NCBI RefSeq assembly: GCF_019039035.1
Contig: NZ_JAHNZT010000003.1
Coordinates: 310,001 to 374,000 of the forward strand
Reading direction: 5' to 3'
Source of the DNA: Citreicoccus inhibens
Lineage (GTDB): Bacteria; Myxococcota; Myxococcia; Myxococcales; Myxococcaceae
DNA length: 64,000 nucleotides
Below the pieces are notes generated by a model. The model saw only the letters and a list, made by a program, of their open reading frames with translations. It did not search any database and was not told the DNA's origin. Both the position numbers and the translations under genes were made by a program. Of the stretch, positions 43,192-52,060 are shown one piece after another (the first letter of the stretch is position 1; each line of letters starts with the position of its first letter).

Positions 43192-44190
43192 CTACTTGTT
43201 CTTGCTGTACTCGCGGCTCGCGATGACGCCCTGGACCTCCGCCAGCGCGCGGGCTCCCGAGGCGGACTCCAGCGCCTTCTCAGCGATGGTCTGCACCTGG
43301 CGCTTCGCCTCCGCCAACTCCGCCTGCAGGGCCTGGAGCGCCGCGGCCTGACGTACGTTCGTCTCCTTCAGCGAGGACACCTCCATCCCCGCCACGCGCT
43401 GCGCCGTCTCCGCGTCCTTCTGCGCCAGCGTGAACTTCAGCTCCCACTCCGACTTCACCCGGCTGCCGACAATGGCCGAGGCGGCATCCACCTCGCGCTT
43501 CGTCACCGCCGGGAAGTCGGCCACCTGCTTGCGCAGGTCCGTCAATTCCTTCTCACGCAGCGCCAGCGCCTCCTCGCGCGTCGCCCAGTCCTTCTCCAGC
43601 TTCTCCTTGCGGTCACGCTCCTGGGCCGACTGCTGGCGCAGCACCTCCTGGAACGCGTCCTGCTCCTTCTTGCGGTGGAGCTGGATGTCATAGACATACG
43701 CCTCATCGGAACGCTTGCGAGCGACCTCCGCCGCCTCGCGGTCCGCCGTCAACTCGGCCTGGAAGCGCGCGCGGGACTCCGCGGCCTCCTTCTGCATCCG
43801 CTCCAACTCCACGTGCAGCTCCGCCTTGCGGCGATCGTACTCCGCCACCAGCACGTCGATGGCGCTCGCGGCCACGTCTCGGCCGTGCAGGGCCGCCAGC
43901 TCCTCGGTCTTCAGCCGGATGGCCTCATCCAGCTTCTTCAGCTCCTCCACGAGCGCAATCACCTGCTCGTTGATGCCGCCGAGCGTCTTGTTGATGGTGA
44001 GCCCCGCCTCGGTCACCTTCTTCACGGCCGACTCGGCCGTGAGCCCCGCCACGCCCGTCAGCACGCTGCGCGCGTGGATATTCCGAGCGTCCTGCTCCTT
44101 CGCCGGAATGACAGGCTTGTTACGAACCTTGCGAGACATGTCATCAAACGCAGCCTTGGTCTCCTCGGTAGAACGATTGCGCGCGGCCAT
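43192..44190 (-). CDS. coiled-coil protein
   Basis: 332-aa cytoplasmic protein, almost all helical from residue 60 on, with heptad-rich Glu/Lys/Ala stretches (VEELKKLDEAIRLKTEELA, RKEKLEKDWATREEALALRE). No signal peptide or TM segment. ATG at 44190 has GGAGG 5 nt upstream, a very good site. It probably oligomerises; function unknown. Confidence 0.75.
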   Translation of the reverse strand: MAARNRSTEETKAAFDDMSRKVRNKPVIPAKEQDARNIHARSVLTGVAGLTAESAVKKVTEAGLTINKTLGGINEQVIALVEELKKLDEAIRLKTEELAALHGRDVAASAIDVLVAEYDRRKAELHVELERMQKEAAESRARFQAELTADREAAEVARKRSDEAYVYDIQLHRKKEQDAFQEVLRQQSAQERDRKEKLEKDWATREEALALREKELTDLRKQVADFPAVTKREVDAASAIVGSRVKSEWELKFTLAQKDAETAQRVAGMEVSSLKETNVRQAAALQALQAELAEAKRQVQTIAEKALESASGARALAEVQGVIASREYSKNK

Positions 44191-44543
44191 GGAATCCTCC
44201 AGGTATGGGAATGGCGTGGAAATGGGATGGCCCGAGAGCGCCGCTTCGGCGCTGCCCCCTCTCGGCTGGCCATGCGAGAGTTCTACCCTTCAGGTCTGAC
44301 ATTGCCGGCGGTGAGGACCGCCAGGACAGGGCCCCTCGCCCGCCTCCTCACGACGACCTGGGGAAGTGCCCCCGTGTCCGCCCAAGTCTCCAAGTATGAC
44401 CACCGGGCCTGGACGAATGGACCAAGGAAACGGAGTTTCGCACATGGTTCGTCCGGACCCTCCGGACTAGTTCTACGCCATCGAAAGGGAGTCACTCACC
44501 GGCCCTTCATGGCGAAGGGCGTGGACTCCCATTGAGGCAGCAC
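44191..44543. other. 353-nt intergenic region
   Basis: It contains the promoters of the coiled-coil gene and the divergent NmrA-like gene. Two TCCGGA repeats near 44455-44467 are the only structure noticed. No gene is supported. Confidence 0.3.
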
Positions 44544-45401
44544 ATGTTCGTCGTGACCGGAGCCAATGGAAGTGTCGGCAACGCGCTGGTGCGGAATCTG
44601 CGGCGAGCGGGCCACGCCACGCGGGCCGTGACGAGGGATGCGAAGCGGACGGTGGTGCCCGAGGGCACCGAGGTCGTGACCGGCGACCTGACGAAGGCGG
44701 AGTCCCTGCGGCCCGCGTTGCACGGGGCCCAAGCGCTGTTCCTGTTGATGACCGCGGGTGACGTGGCCAACCGCGTGAACCTGCCCTCCGTGCTCGCCCT
44801 GGCGCGCGACGCGGGGGTGAAGCGGGTGGTGGTGGTGTCGTCCCTGCTCGCGGGGACGCATCCCCACACGCTCCCCGGCGGCGGCGCGCTCATGGGCGAG
44901 CAGTTCGTGCGGAACAGCGGGCTCGAGTGGACGATCCTGCGGCCCTGGGAGTTCGCCTCGAATGTCATGGCATGGGTGCCCACCATCCAGTCCGAGGGCG
45001 TCGTGCGAGTCGTCACTTCTGGCCTGCCCTCCGTGGCGGTCCACCCCGGTGACATCGCCGACGTGGCCTTCCATGCCCTCACCGAGTCGGGCCACGCGAG
45101 GGCCATCTACCCGCTCACCGGACCCGAGGCGCTCACGCCGCAGCAGAAGGCTCACGCCATCAGCGTGGCCCTCGGACGGGAGCTGACGTTCATCGACCAG
45201 AATGACACGCAGGCGCTCGCCGAGCTGGCGAAGCAGGCCCCGGACGACGACTCCGTGAAGTTGATGATCCCGGGCGTGTGCGGCCTCGAGAGCCCCGCCT
45301 ACGTCCCCACCATGGAGCGAATCGCGGGCATGCCGGCGCGCACCTTCCAGCAGTGGGCCCATGAGCACGTGAACGCCTTCCGTCTGGCTCGCTCGGCGTG
45401 A
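44544..45401 (+). CDS. NmrA-like NAD(P)-binding protein
   Basis: 285-aa atypical short-chain dehydrogenase of the NmrA/HSCARG type. The N-terminus has the dinucleotide motif TGANGSVGNALVRNL; it lacks a clear YxxxK pair, so it may be a redox sensor or a reductase. ATG at 44544 (MFVVTG) follows GAGGCAGC; the frame extends 4 codons upstream to a TTG. Encoded alone. Confidence 0.83.
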   Translation: MFVVTGANGSVGNALVRNLRRAGHATRAVTRDAKRTVVPEGTEVVTGDLTKAESLRPALHGAQALFLLMTAGDVANRVNLPSVLALARDAGVKRVVVVSSLLAGTHPHTLPGGGALMGEQFVRNSGLEWTILRPWEFASNVMAWVPTIQSEGVVRVVTSGLPSVAVHPGDIADVAFHALTESGHARAIYPLTGPEALTPQQKAHAISVALGRELTFIDQNDTQALAELAKQAPDDDSVKLMIPGVCGLESPAYVPTMERIAGMPARTFQQWAHEHVNAFRLARSA

Positions 45402-45596
45402 GCAGTCATTGCCTACTCTCCCGGGGCGGCGCGAACCTGCCGCTCTGGGAGGGCCTGTGTTGATTACCCAACAGGGATTGATTCTGAACACTCCCGAGGG
45501 ATTGAGGAACCAGCGCCCATCCTGCTTAGCGTGTCTCACCTGGTGCGGCGACGCTCCATTCCCGGAGCGACGCCGAGCACAAGGGGGGAGCTGGTC

Positions 45597-46058
45597 ATGA
45601 AGCTGGGAATCACGATGCTGCGCGCTGTGGTGGCGGTGTCCGCGGTGCTGGCCCTGAGCGCCTGTGGTTCGGTGCCGTCGGATGAGGCCTCGATGGCCGG
45701 GGACGAGTCCTTGACGGAGTCCAAGGCGGGCCTGGGCAGCTGCCCAGGCTATGACTCCTGCGCCAACTTCTCCCCCTGGTACGAAACCAACGCGAACGCC
45801 TACTGCGACGTCGCCGGGTCCTGTGGCTATGTGTGGGCGTGTGACAATTACTGCATCGGAGGCGGCCAGGCGCCCGCCGAGGTGAAGCCTGGCAGCGACC
45901 CGAGCCTCATCCCGGATTGCCCGTGCGGCAACGCCTACCGCCAGGCCAAGCCCGCCACGTACGGACTCCAGGAGCGCTACCGCTACTGCTACAATCAGGC
46001 TGGCCAGGGCTGCACCGACTACGAGCACCAGTACGCAGTGCACGCCTGCGGTTGCTGA
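45597..46058 (+). CDS. Cys-rich lipoprotein, tandem copy 1
   Basis: 153-aa lipoprotein (MKLGITMLRAVVAVSAVLAL, lipobox LSACG). The mature part has paired Cys residues: GSCPGYDSCANFSPW, GSCGYVWACDNYC, DCPCG, YRYCYNQAGQGCTDY and a final CGC. ATG at 45597 follows GGGGGGAG. It is a paralogue of the next gene with exactly the same length, and each has its own hairpin. Function unknown; disulfide-rich outer-surface role inferred. Confidence 0.8.
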   Translation: MKLGITMLRAVVAVSAVLALSACGSVPSDEASMAGDESLTESKAGLGSCPGYDSCANFSPWYETNANAYCDVAGSCGYVWACDNYCIGGGQAPAEVKPGSDPSLIPDCPCGNAYRQAKPATYGLQERYRYCYNQAGQGCTDYEHQYAVHACGC

Positions 46059-46075
46059 AGCCCTCCGCCGAGTCC

Positions 46076-46099
46076 CCGCTCCCCCTCCTGGGGGAGCGG
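46076..46099 (+). terminator. 9-bp stem-loop after lipoprotein 1
   Basis: CCGCTCCCC and GGGGAGCGG pair perfectly around CTCCTG, 17 nt past the stop. The second paralogue has a similar CCGCTC…GAGCGG hairpin. Confidence 0.6.
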
Positions 46100-46259
46100 T
46101 CCGCTCACGGCCCCACCGCATCTGTCCTTGAGCGAACAGTGGTGGATGCCCGACAGACCGCACTCTTGATAGGGCAAGCTCATTCGAGCCTAATCTGAAA
46201 TTCCCGTGTCGCTACGCCTCATCCTCGGGGCGCACGCCGGCACGAGGAAGGAACAGCCC

Positions 46260-46721
46260 ATGAAGGTAGGAATGACGTTGCTGCGCGCGGTGGCGGCGGT
46301 GACCGCGGTGTTGGCCTTGAGCGCCTGCGGCGCGATGGCGAGCGATGAGGCCCCGATGACGGGCGATGACTCCGTGATGGAATCCAAGGCCGCGCTGGGA
46401 AACTGCCCGGGCTATGACTCCTGTGCCGAGTTCTCGCCCTGGGTCGACGTCGCCGGTTCCACCTCCTGCGGCAACGACACGGGATGTGGCATCGCCTATC
46501 TTTGCGTCTATTGCGTCGCGGGCGAGCCGCAGGACAGCCAGAAGCACGACGCCGACCCGAGCTTCATCCCCGTTTGCGAAGATGGCAAGTGCCTGCAGAC
46601 CACGGGCAAGCCCGCCACCTTCGGGCAGCAGACCCGCTACCGCGTCTGCTACAACCCGACGGGCCAGAGCTGCACGGATCGGCAATACCAGACGGGCGCG
46701 CGGCTCCGCTGCGGCTGCTGA
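46260..46721 (+). CDS. Cys-rich lipoprotein, tandem copy 2
   Basis: 153-aa paralogue of the preceding gene: same signal (MKVGMTLLRAVAAVTAVLAL, LSACG), same NCPGYDSCAEFSPW block and a matching end (KPATFGQQTRYRVCYN, QSCTD, CGC). The middle Cys spacing has changed. ATG at 46260 follows GAGGAAGGA. The pair arose by tandem duplication including promoter-proximal sequence (the segment around the start) and terminator. Confidence 0.8.
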   Translation: MKVGMTLLRAVAAVTAVLALSACGAMASDEAPMTGDDSVMESKAALGNCPGYDSCAEFSPWVDVAGSTSCGNDTGCGIAYLCVYCVAGEPQDSQKHDADPSFIPVCEDGKCLQTTGKPATFGQQTRYRVCYNPTGQSCTDRQYQTGARLRCGC

Positions 46722-46739
46722 GTCCCGAGCCCGCGCACA

Positions 46740-46764
46740 CCGCTCCTCGCCGTAAGAGGAGCGG
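46740..46764 (+). terminator. 9-bp stem-loop after lipoprotein 2
   Basis: CCGCTCCTC and GAGGAGCGG pair perfectly around GCCGTAA, 18 nt past the stop; equivalent to the hairpin after copy 1. Confidence 0.6.
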
Positions 46765-46994
46765 TCCCACCGCCAGCGTGCACCCGCCCATGGCCGTTCC
46801 CAGAACATCCGTGGCGCAGCGGTGCGCGGGTTCAGCCTTCAGGGTGGGTGCGCGGTGGAGGACCTTCTCGCCGTAACGGGAAGAGTCACAGCCCGCCCCG
46901 AAGAGTAGCGGATTGTGCCACAGCGGGACGTGTTCGACCGAGGCGCCCCATTCGCCGCCCCCCGACCACACTGGCTATTCACTTATTTCCGGAC

Positions 46995-47011
46995 TTGGCA
47001 CGCATATTGCA
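46995..47011 (+). promoter_or_regulatory. sigma54 (-24/-12) promoter
   Basis: TTGGCACGCATATTGCA matches the sigma54 consensus (TGGCAC-N5-TTGCW) exactly, including the GG and GC pairs with normal spacing. Predicted start of transcription is near 47022, about 65 nt before the TTG of the secreted-protein gene. It lies in the 365-nt gap 46722-47086, which has no gene. Confidence 0.75.
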
Positions 47012-47086
47012 ATGCCAACCTCCGCCACCTTGAGTGAGGTGGTCGGCGCTTGAGTGAACCAGTAACTGTTGAGCGGGGATCCTCTC

Positions 47087-47713
47087 TTGAAGACAGACTC
47101 ATTGAAGCTCTCGACTCTCTGCGTGGCTCTTTCTCTCATGTCCGGCTCCGCGATGGCCGGAGACCGTTTGGGCGGAGCTCCGCAGTCCCGAGCGGCTGGT
47201 TCGGCGACTGCGTCGGCTTGCATGGATCTGTCGAGTGACCTCATCCAGGCAGCCGATGCCAAAGGCATCCCTATCAACAAGGAGGAGATTGTCACGATGA
47301 CGGCGGAGGACCTCGCCTTCGCCGCCACCAGCATCGCCGGCTCCGAGCAGATCCCGGCCACTCGGTTCAATGACGGCGTCGATGTTGCCTTCGTTTACCT
47401 CAACTCTCCTGACTCCGGCATTCCGGCTGGCTTCTATCGTCTGAACGCCAGAGCCAATGCGAGCGACATCCGGGTCGGCTCGTATTCCGGTACGGTCGGC
47501 CTCATCGACCAAGATGGACTAGAGGTCACGAGGCTCGCCGCCAGCTTCGAAACCGCCACTCTGACGGTCCCCACTCCACTGCCATTCCCCCGGACGATGA
47601 TCTCGTCGAGGATTGACACCTTGAGCATCAATAGGAAGAAGCTCAAGGAGGTCTGGGTCGTCGCTGTTCTCGGGTACAACCATATCATCATTGCTCTCTA
47701 CGACGAGAAATGA
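47087..47713 (+). CDS. secreted hypothetical protein behind a sigma54 promoter
   Basis: 208-aa exported protein. TTG at 47087 starts LKTDSLKLSTLCVALSLMSG with a signal peptide ending SAMA; GCGGGGA is upstream. Mature sequence is beta-rich with no known family (DGVDVAFVYLNSPDSGIPAG; RIDTLSINRKKLKEVWVVAV). Codon use is less GC-biased than in its neighbours. The consensus sigma54 promoter implies activation by an enhancer-binding protein, perhaps during development or starvation. Confidence 0.7.
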   Translation: MKTDSLKLSTLCVALSLMSGSAMAGDRLGGAPQSRAAGSATASACMDLSSDLIQAADAKGIPINKEEIVTMTAEDLAFAATSIAGSEQIPATRFNDGVDVAFVYLNSPDSGIPAGFYRLNARANASDIRVGSYSGTVGLIDQDGLEVTRLAASFETATLTVPTPLPFPRTMISSRIDTLSINRKKLKEVWVVAVLGYNHIIIALYDEK

Positions 47714-48152
47714 CTCTTCGCCCGAGGTCGGGCTGCGCCTGACATGCACTGGGATTCAGGCCCCCGACGCTTGAGTGAGCACCGCCTCCAGGCGGGCCAG
47801 CGCCCTCACTGTCCATGGTCGGGCAGTGAGGGCTGCCCGACCAATACCCGAACGGCGAATTCCTCTCCTGCGGCTGCTGGGTTCGCTCCCGCTCCCCGAA
47901 CGGGCCGTCATCCCGCCTGACAGCCAGACGTCATGGCCTTGCCTTGGATGTGACCCGACGGGACGGCGGGCGCACTCCGCCCCTCCAGCCACCTCCCTTC
48001 ATCGCCCAGCTGAAGTCCGGGAATCCCGGGCGACGTGGCGCATGCCCTCCTGCGTCATGTGCCCTGGCGTCGCACCGGACCAAGGATTCGGGCGCCGGCC
48101 GTTGTAGGAGACGACACGCGCCACGCGGACGTGGGAAGGGACGAGGGGGCAC
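47714..48152. other. 439-nt intergenic region
   Basis: No gene is supported. It holds two overlapping hairpins at 47802-47839 and the leader of the GMC oxidoreductase cluster. A CTTGAGTGA motif at 47770 repeats one found twice near the sigma54 start. Confidence 0.3.
47802..47839 (+). promoter_or_regulatory. overlapping, mutually exclusive hairpins
   Basis: GCCCTCACTG (47802-47811) pairs with CAGTGAGGGC (47824-47833), while CGGGCAG (47820-47826) can instead pair with CTGCCCG (47833-47839). The first hairpin could be a terminator for the secreted-protein gene; the alternation is reminiscent of attenuation, but no switch family is recognised. Confidence 0.35.
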
Positions 48153-50477
48153 ATGGGGCACGCGTACGATTGCCTGGTCATCGGCACCGGCTTTGGGGGC
48201 GCGGTGGCCGCATGCCGGCTGGCCCAGGCGGGCCTGTCCGTGCGCGTGCTGGAGCGTGGGCGCCGCTACCCGAAGAACTCCTTCCCTCGGGACTGGTCCA
48301 ACCCGCTCAACGGCTGGCTGTGGCAACACGCGCAGGGCCTCTTCGACGTGAAGCTCATGCCAGGGATGAGCATGGTGCAGGCCGCGGGTTACGGCGGCGG
48401 CTCGCTCATCTACGCGAACGTGCACCTGCGCCCGCCCGCCGAGACGTTCGCCTCGGGCTGGCCCGAGGGCTACGGCCGCGCCGAGTTGGATCCATACTAC
48501 GACCTGGTCGCGTACATGCTGGACCTCCAGCCCATCACCGCGCGCGCGGGCGAGCTGCCCATCAAGACGCGGCGCATGCGCGAGGTGGCGCGCTCCCTCG
48601 GACGTGAGGCGCAGTTCTTCCACCCCGATCTCGCGGTCAACTTCACGCCCGCGCGCGAGACGGTCCTCAACAAGTTCAATGTCCCGCAAGAGGGCTGCAA
48701 CCTCTGCGGCGAGTGCGACATCGGCTGCAACGTCCACGCGAAGAACACGCTGGACCTCAACTACCTCGCCGTCGCCGAGCAGCGCGGCGCCGAGGTGACG
48801 ACCCAGGCCGAGGTCACCCGCATCGAGCCGCTGTCCCTTGGCTATCGCGTCACGTACACGGACCACGCCACGGGCGGAGTGCCGCGCTCCGTGGACGCGC
48901 GCCGCGTCTTCCTCTGCGCCGGCGCGGTCAACACCACCGAGTTGCTGCTGCGCTGTCGCGATGATTGGGGCACGCTGCCTCGGCTGAGCGAGCGGCTCGG
49001 GTGCCGCTACTCGGCCAATGGAGACTTCCTCGCGTTCGCCTTCGACACGCGCGAGATGTGGGACCCCGCTCAGGGCCCCACCATCACGACCAGCCTCGTG
49101 GTGGACCAGGGTCAGGGCGCGGACAAGACGTGGTTCCTCTTCCAGGAGGGCGGCCACCCGTCGCAGATCGCCGGCCTGATGCACCTCATGGCGCCGGGGC
49201 ATGACGCCTCAGTGCCCTCGGACGCGCTTCAGGCCGAGTTGGTGAAGGCCCTGCGGCTGCGCTCCCGCGACCTGGCCGCCATCGACGCCCAGGCGGGCCG
49301 CTTCCAGGCCGTGTTCCTCGCCATGGGCCGCGACAAGGGCAACGGCAAGCTGTCCCTCGCGCCCCTCACGCGAGAGCTGAAGGTGAAGTGGGACGTGCCC
49401 GGCAACCTGCCCCTGTACCGGACTCAAGAGCAGCTCTGCGAGGACGTGGCCCGGGCCCTGGGCGGACGCGCGGCCTACAACCCGCTCTGGTCGCGGCTGC
49501 ACATCCCTGTGTCCGTGCACAACCTGGGCGGCTGCGCCATGGCCGAGGAGCCCGCCTACGGCGTGCTCACGCCCGACGGTGAAGTTCACGGCCATCCCGG
49601 TCTCTACGTGCTCGATGGCGCGGCGCTGCCCGCCAGCACGGGCGTCAATCCATCCTCCACCATCGCCGCCGTGGCCGAGCGCAACGTCGAGCGAGCCATT
49701 CGCGTGGCGCGCGGGGCTCCGACCTGGACCGCGCCCGAGCGCGCCCCCGCGCCGTTCACCTCGGCCCTCCGCGCGACACCGCCGCGCGTGGTGCCCCGCA
49801 TCGACCCCATGGCGTCCGTGGTGATTCCCAAGGAGGGCACCCCGCCCTCTGCCACCCCGGTGGTGGGCCTGCGCTTCACCGAGCGGATGCGGGGCTTCAT
49901 CGCCCCAGGCCACCTCCCCGTGGACGACTACGCCGGCGCGGAGCGCGTGGGCCAACGCGCGGGCACCGTGGCCGACTTCACGGTCACCATCAGCGCGCTC
50001 AACCTGGACCGATTCCTCGCGGAGCCCACCCACGCGGCGCTCGCGCAAGGCACCGTGCACGTGCACGGCCTCACCCCGCCCGAGGGCGCGACGGTAGAGC
50101 ACGGCCTCTTCAACCTCTTCGTGGACGCGGCCGGCTTCTACGAGCGGCGCATGTTGTACCTGCTGCCGTTCACCGGGATGGATGGGCAGCCCTATCTGCT
50201 GGATGGCTTCAAGGACGTGAGAGACCACGGCGCCTTCGACGTCTGGGGGGCCACCGCCACGCTCCACACCGTCATCCGCCGAGGCCACCTGCGCGGCGGG
50301 CCCGTGGTGTCCAGCGGCATCATCCGTCTGCATCTGCCGGACTTCGTGCGACAGGTCACCACCTTCGAGGTGCTCGGCACCACCTCCCCCGTGACCCAGG
50401 CGGACGCGCTGCGACGCTTCGGGGCCATGTTCATGGGCTCGCTGTGGGACGTCTTCGTGCGTCCCCGAATGGAATAG
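48153..50477 (+). CDS. GMC-family FAD oxidoreductase with extra C-terminal domain
   Basis: 774-aa protein. FAD motif GTGFGGAVAA near the N-terminus; GMC C-terminal motif HNLGGCAM and NPSSTIAAVAERN. C182-x2-C185-x2-C188-x3-C192 (CNLCGECDIGC) has ferredoxin-like spacing, typical of this cholesterol-oxidase-like branch. Residues about 560-774 form an added beta-rich domain (VHVHGLTPPEGATVEHGLFN). In actinobacteria similar proteins are, as I recall, fused to an alpha/beta hydrolase; here a separate hydrolase gene follows. Likely oxidises a sterol or other hydrophobic alcohol. Confidence 0.85.
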   Translation: MGHAYDCLVIGTGFGGAVAACRLAQAGLSVRVLERGRRYPKNSFPRDWSNPLNGWLWQHAQGLFDVKLMPGMSMVQAAGYGGGSLIYANVHLRPPAETFASGWPEGYGRAELDPYYDLVAYMLDLQPITARAGELPIKTRRMREVARSLGREAQFFHPDLAVNFTPARETVLNKFNVPQEGCNLCGECDIGCNVHAKNTLDLNYLAVAEQRGAEVTTQAEVTRIEPLSLGYRVTYTDHATGGVPRSVDARRVFLCAGAVNTTELLLRCRDDWGTLPRLSERLGCRYSANGDFLAFAFDTREMWDPAQGPTITTSLVVDQGQGADKTWFLFQEGGHPSQIAGLMHLMAPGHDASVPSDALQAELVKALRLRSRDLAAIDAQAGRFQAVFLAMGRDKGNGKLSLAPLTRELKVKWDVPGNLPLYRTQEQLCEDVARALGGRAAYNPLWSRLHIPVSVHNLGGCAMAEEPAYGVLTPDGEVHGHPGLYVLDGAALPASTGVNPSSTIAAVAERNVERAIRVARGAPTWTAPERAPAPFTSALRATPPRVVPRIDPMASVVIPKEGTPPSATPVVGLRFTERMRGFIAPGHLPVDDYAGAERVGQRAGTVADFTVTISALNLDRFLAEPTHAALAQGTVHVHGLTPPEGATVEHGLFNLFVDAAGFYERRMLYLLPFTGMDGQPYLLDGFKDVRDHGAFDVWGATATLHTVIRRGHLRGGPVVSSGIIRLHLPDFVRQVTTFEVLGTTSPVTQADALRRFGAMFMGSLWDVFVRPRME

Positions 50478-50489
50478 GAGACGCGCGAC

Positions 50490-52037
50490 GTGGTGACGGC
50501 AACGCGGTACGACGTGGTGGTGGTGGGCTCTGGCTTCGGCGGATCCATCAGCGCCCTGCGCCTGGCGCAGGCCGGCAAGTCGGTGGCGGTGCTGGAGCGC
50601 GGGCGGCGCTACCCCCCCGGCCAGTTCCCCCGAGACGTCACGCAGGCGGACTCCCTGCTGTGGCGTCACGCGTCCCGGCCGAGCGCCCAGGGCCTCTACG
50701 ACGTGCGCTTCCTGTCTGGCATTGGCACGGTGACAGCCAGTGGCGTGGGCGGAGGCTCGCTCATCTACGCCAACATCCACGTGCGCCCGGATGCCGTCGT
50801 GTTCCAGGACCCGCGCTGGCCGCGCACCTGGACCCGCGACGCGCTGGAGCCCTACTTCGACAAGGTCGCGCGCGAGCTGCGGCTGTCGCCCGTGCCCGAG
50901 TCCTTCCACCTGCCCAAGCGCGAGGCGTTCAAGCGCGCCGCGAACCACATGGGCCGCCCCACATTCGACCCGCCCGAGGCCGTGTCCTGGACGGAGGCCT
51001 CCGCGCCGGGCCGCAAGCCGTGTCAGCTCTGCGCCGAATGCGAGTTCGGCTGTCAGCACGGCGCGAAGAACACGATGGACCTCACCTATCTGGCGCGCGC
51101 CGAGGCGCTGGGCACCACCGTCCTGCCGCGCATGCAGGTGTCCCACGTCGAGCCCGTCGCGGGCGGCTACCGCGTGCACGCCACCGACCTGGCCACGGGC
51201 GAGGCGCGCGTCGTGGAGGGCGCTCGCGTGGTGCTGTCCGCCGGCACGCTGGGCACGGTGGAGATCCTGCTGCGCAGCCGAGACCGGGCGCGCACCCTGC
51301 CCCGCGTCAGCGCGCGACTGGGGCATGGGTATTCGGGCAACGGAGACTTCCTCGGCTCGCTCCAGAACGCCCGGGAGGACTTGCAGCCGTGGGTGGGCCC
51401 GGACGTGGCCACGGTGATGAAGTTCTTTGACGCCGAGCCGCGCTTCACCCTGGTGACGGCCACCTTCAACCAGCCCGTGACGGAGGTGCTCGCGGGCATG
51501 GGGCAGCCGAAGCTCGGCCCCTTCCAAGGCATTGGCGCGCCGCTGTGGACCTGCCTGGGCCCCTTGCTGCACCAGGCCCTGGCCAAGGGGCTCTTGAGCA
51601 AGCCATTGGGCCCCGTGGCGAACGCGGCGGGCGCGTGCAACCTGTTCGCCATTGGCCAGGACAACGCCAATGGGCGCATGGGCCTCAAGGGGGACCGCCT
51701 GGACGTGGAGTGGGACTTCGCGCGGGAGAACGCCGCGCTCGTCGCGCGCATCTCCGAGGCGATGGACGAGCTGGCCTCGCAGTACGGCGCCACGTACGTG
51801 CCGCTCGTCACGTGGCAGCTCTTCCGCCGCCCCATCACCGTGCACTCGCTGGGCGGAGCGCACCTGGCCGAGTCACCCGAGCAGGGCGTGGTGAGCACCG
51901 AGGGCGAGGTGTTCCATCACCCGGGCCTCTACGTGGCGGATGGCTCGGTCATCCCCACGGCCATCGGCTTCCATCCGGTGATGACCATCAGCGCGGCGGC
52001 GGAGCGGATCGCCGAGTCCGTGGCGCAGAGCTTCTGA
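50490..52037 (+). CDS. GMC-family FAD oxidoreductase
   Basis: 515-aa paralogue of the preceding gene without the extra C-terminal domain. FAD motif GSGFGGSISALRL; the C178-x2-C181-x2-C184-x3-C188 cluster (CQLCAECEFGC) is conserved; active-site His in HSLGGAHLAE and a second His in GFHPVMTISA. GTG at 50490 has GGAGA upstream, 12 nt after the first gene's stop, so both are in one operon. Confidence 0.87.
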   Translation: MVTATRYDVVVVGSGFGGSISALRLAQAGKSVAVLERGRRYPPGQFPRDVTQADSLLWRHASRPSAQGLYDVRFLSGIGTVTASGVGGGSLIYANIHVRPDAVVFQDPRWPRTWTRDALEPYFDKVARELRLSPVPESFHLPKREAFKRAANHMGRPTFDPPEAVSWTEASAPGRKPCQLCAECEFGCQHGAKNTMDLTYLARAEALGTTVLPRMQVSHVEPVAGGYRVHATDLATGEARVVEGARVVLSAGTLGTVEILLRSRDRARTLPRVSARLGHGYSGNGDFLGSLQNAREDLQPWVGPDVATVMKFFDAEPRFTLVTATFNQPVTEVLAGMGQPKLGPFQGIGAPLWTCLGPLLHQALAKGLLSKPLGPVANAAGACNLFAIGQDNANGRMGLKGDRLDVEWDFARENAALVARISEAMDELASQYGATYVPLVTWQLFRRPITVHSLGGAHLAESPEQGVVSTEGEVFHHPGLYVADGSVIPTAIGFHPVMTISAAAERIAESVAQSF

Positions 52038-52060
52038 CCTCTTTCGACATGGAGCAGACC

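Noticed and set aside
49209-51863. 884-codon minus-strand frame across the two GMC genes
   Set aside because: It spans two clear enzyme genes on the other strand and has no recognisable domain; composition artefact.
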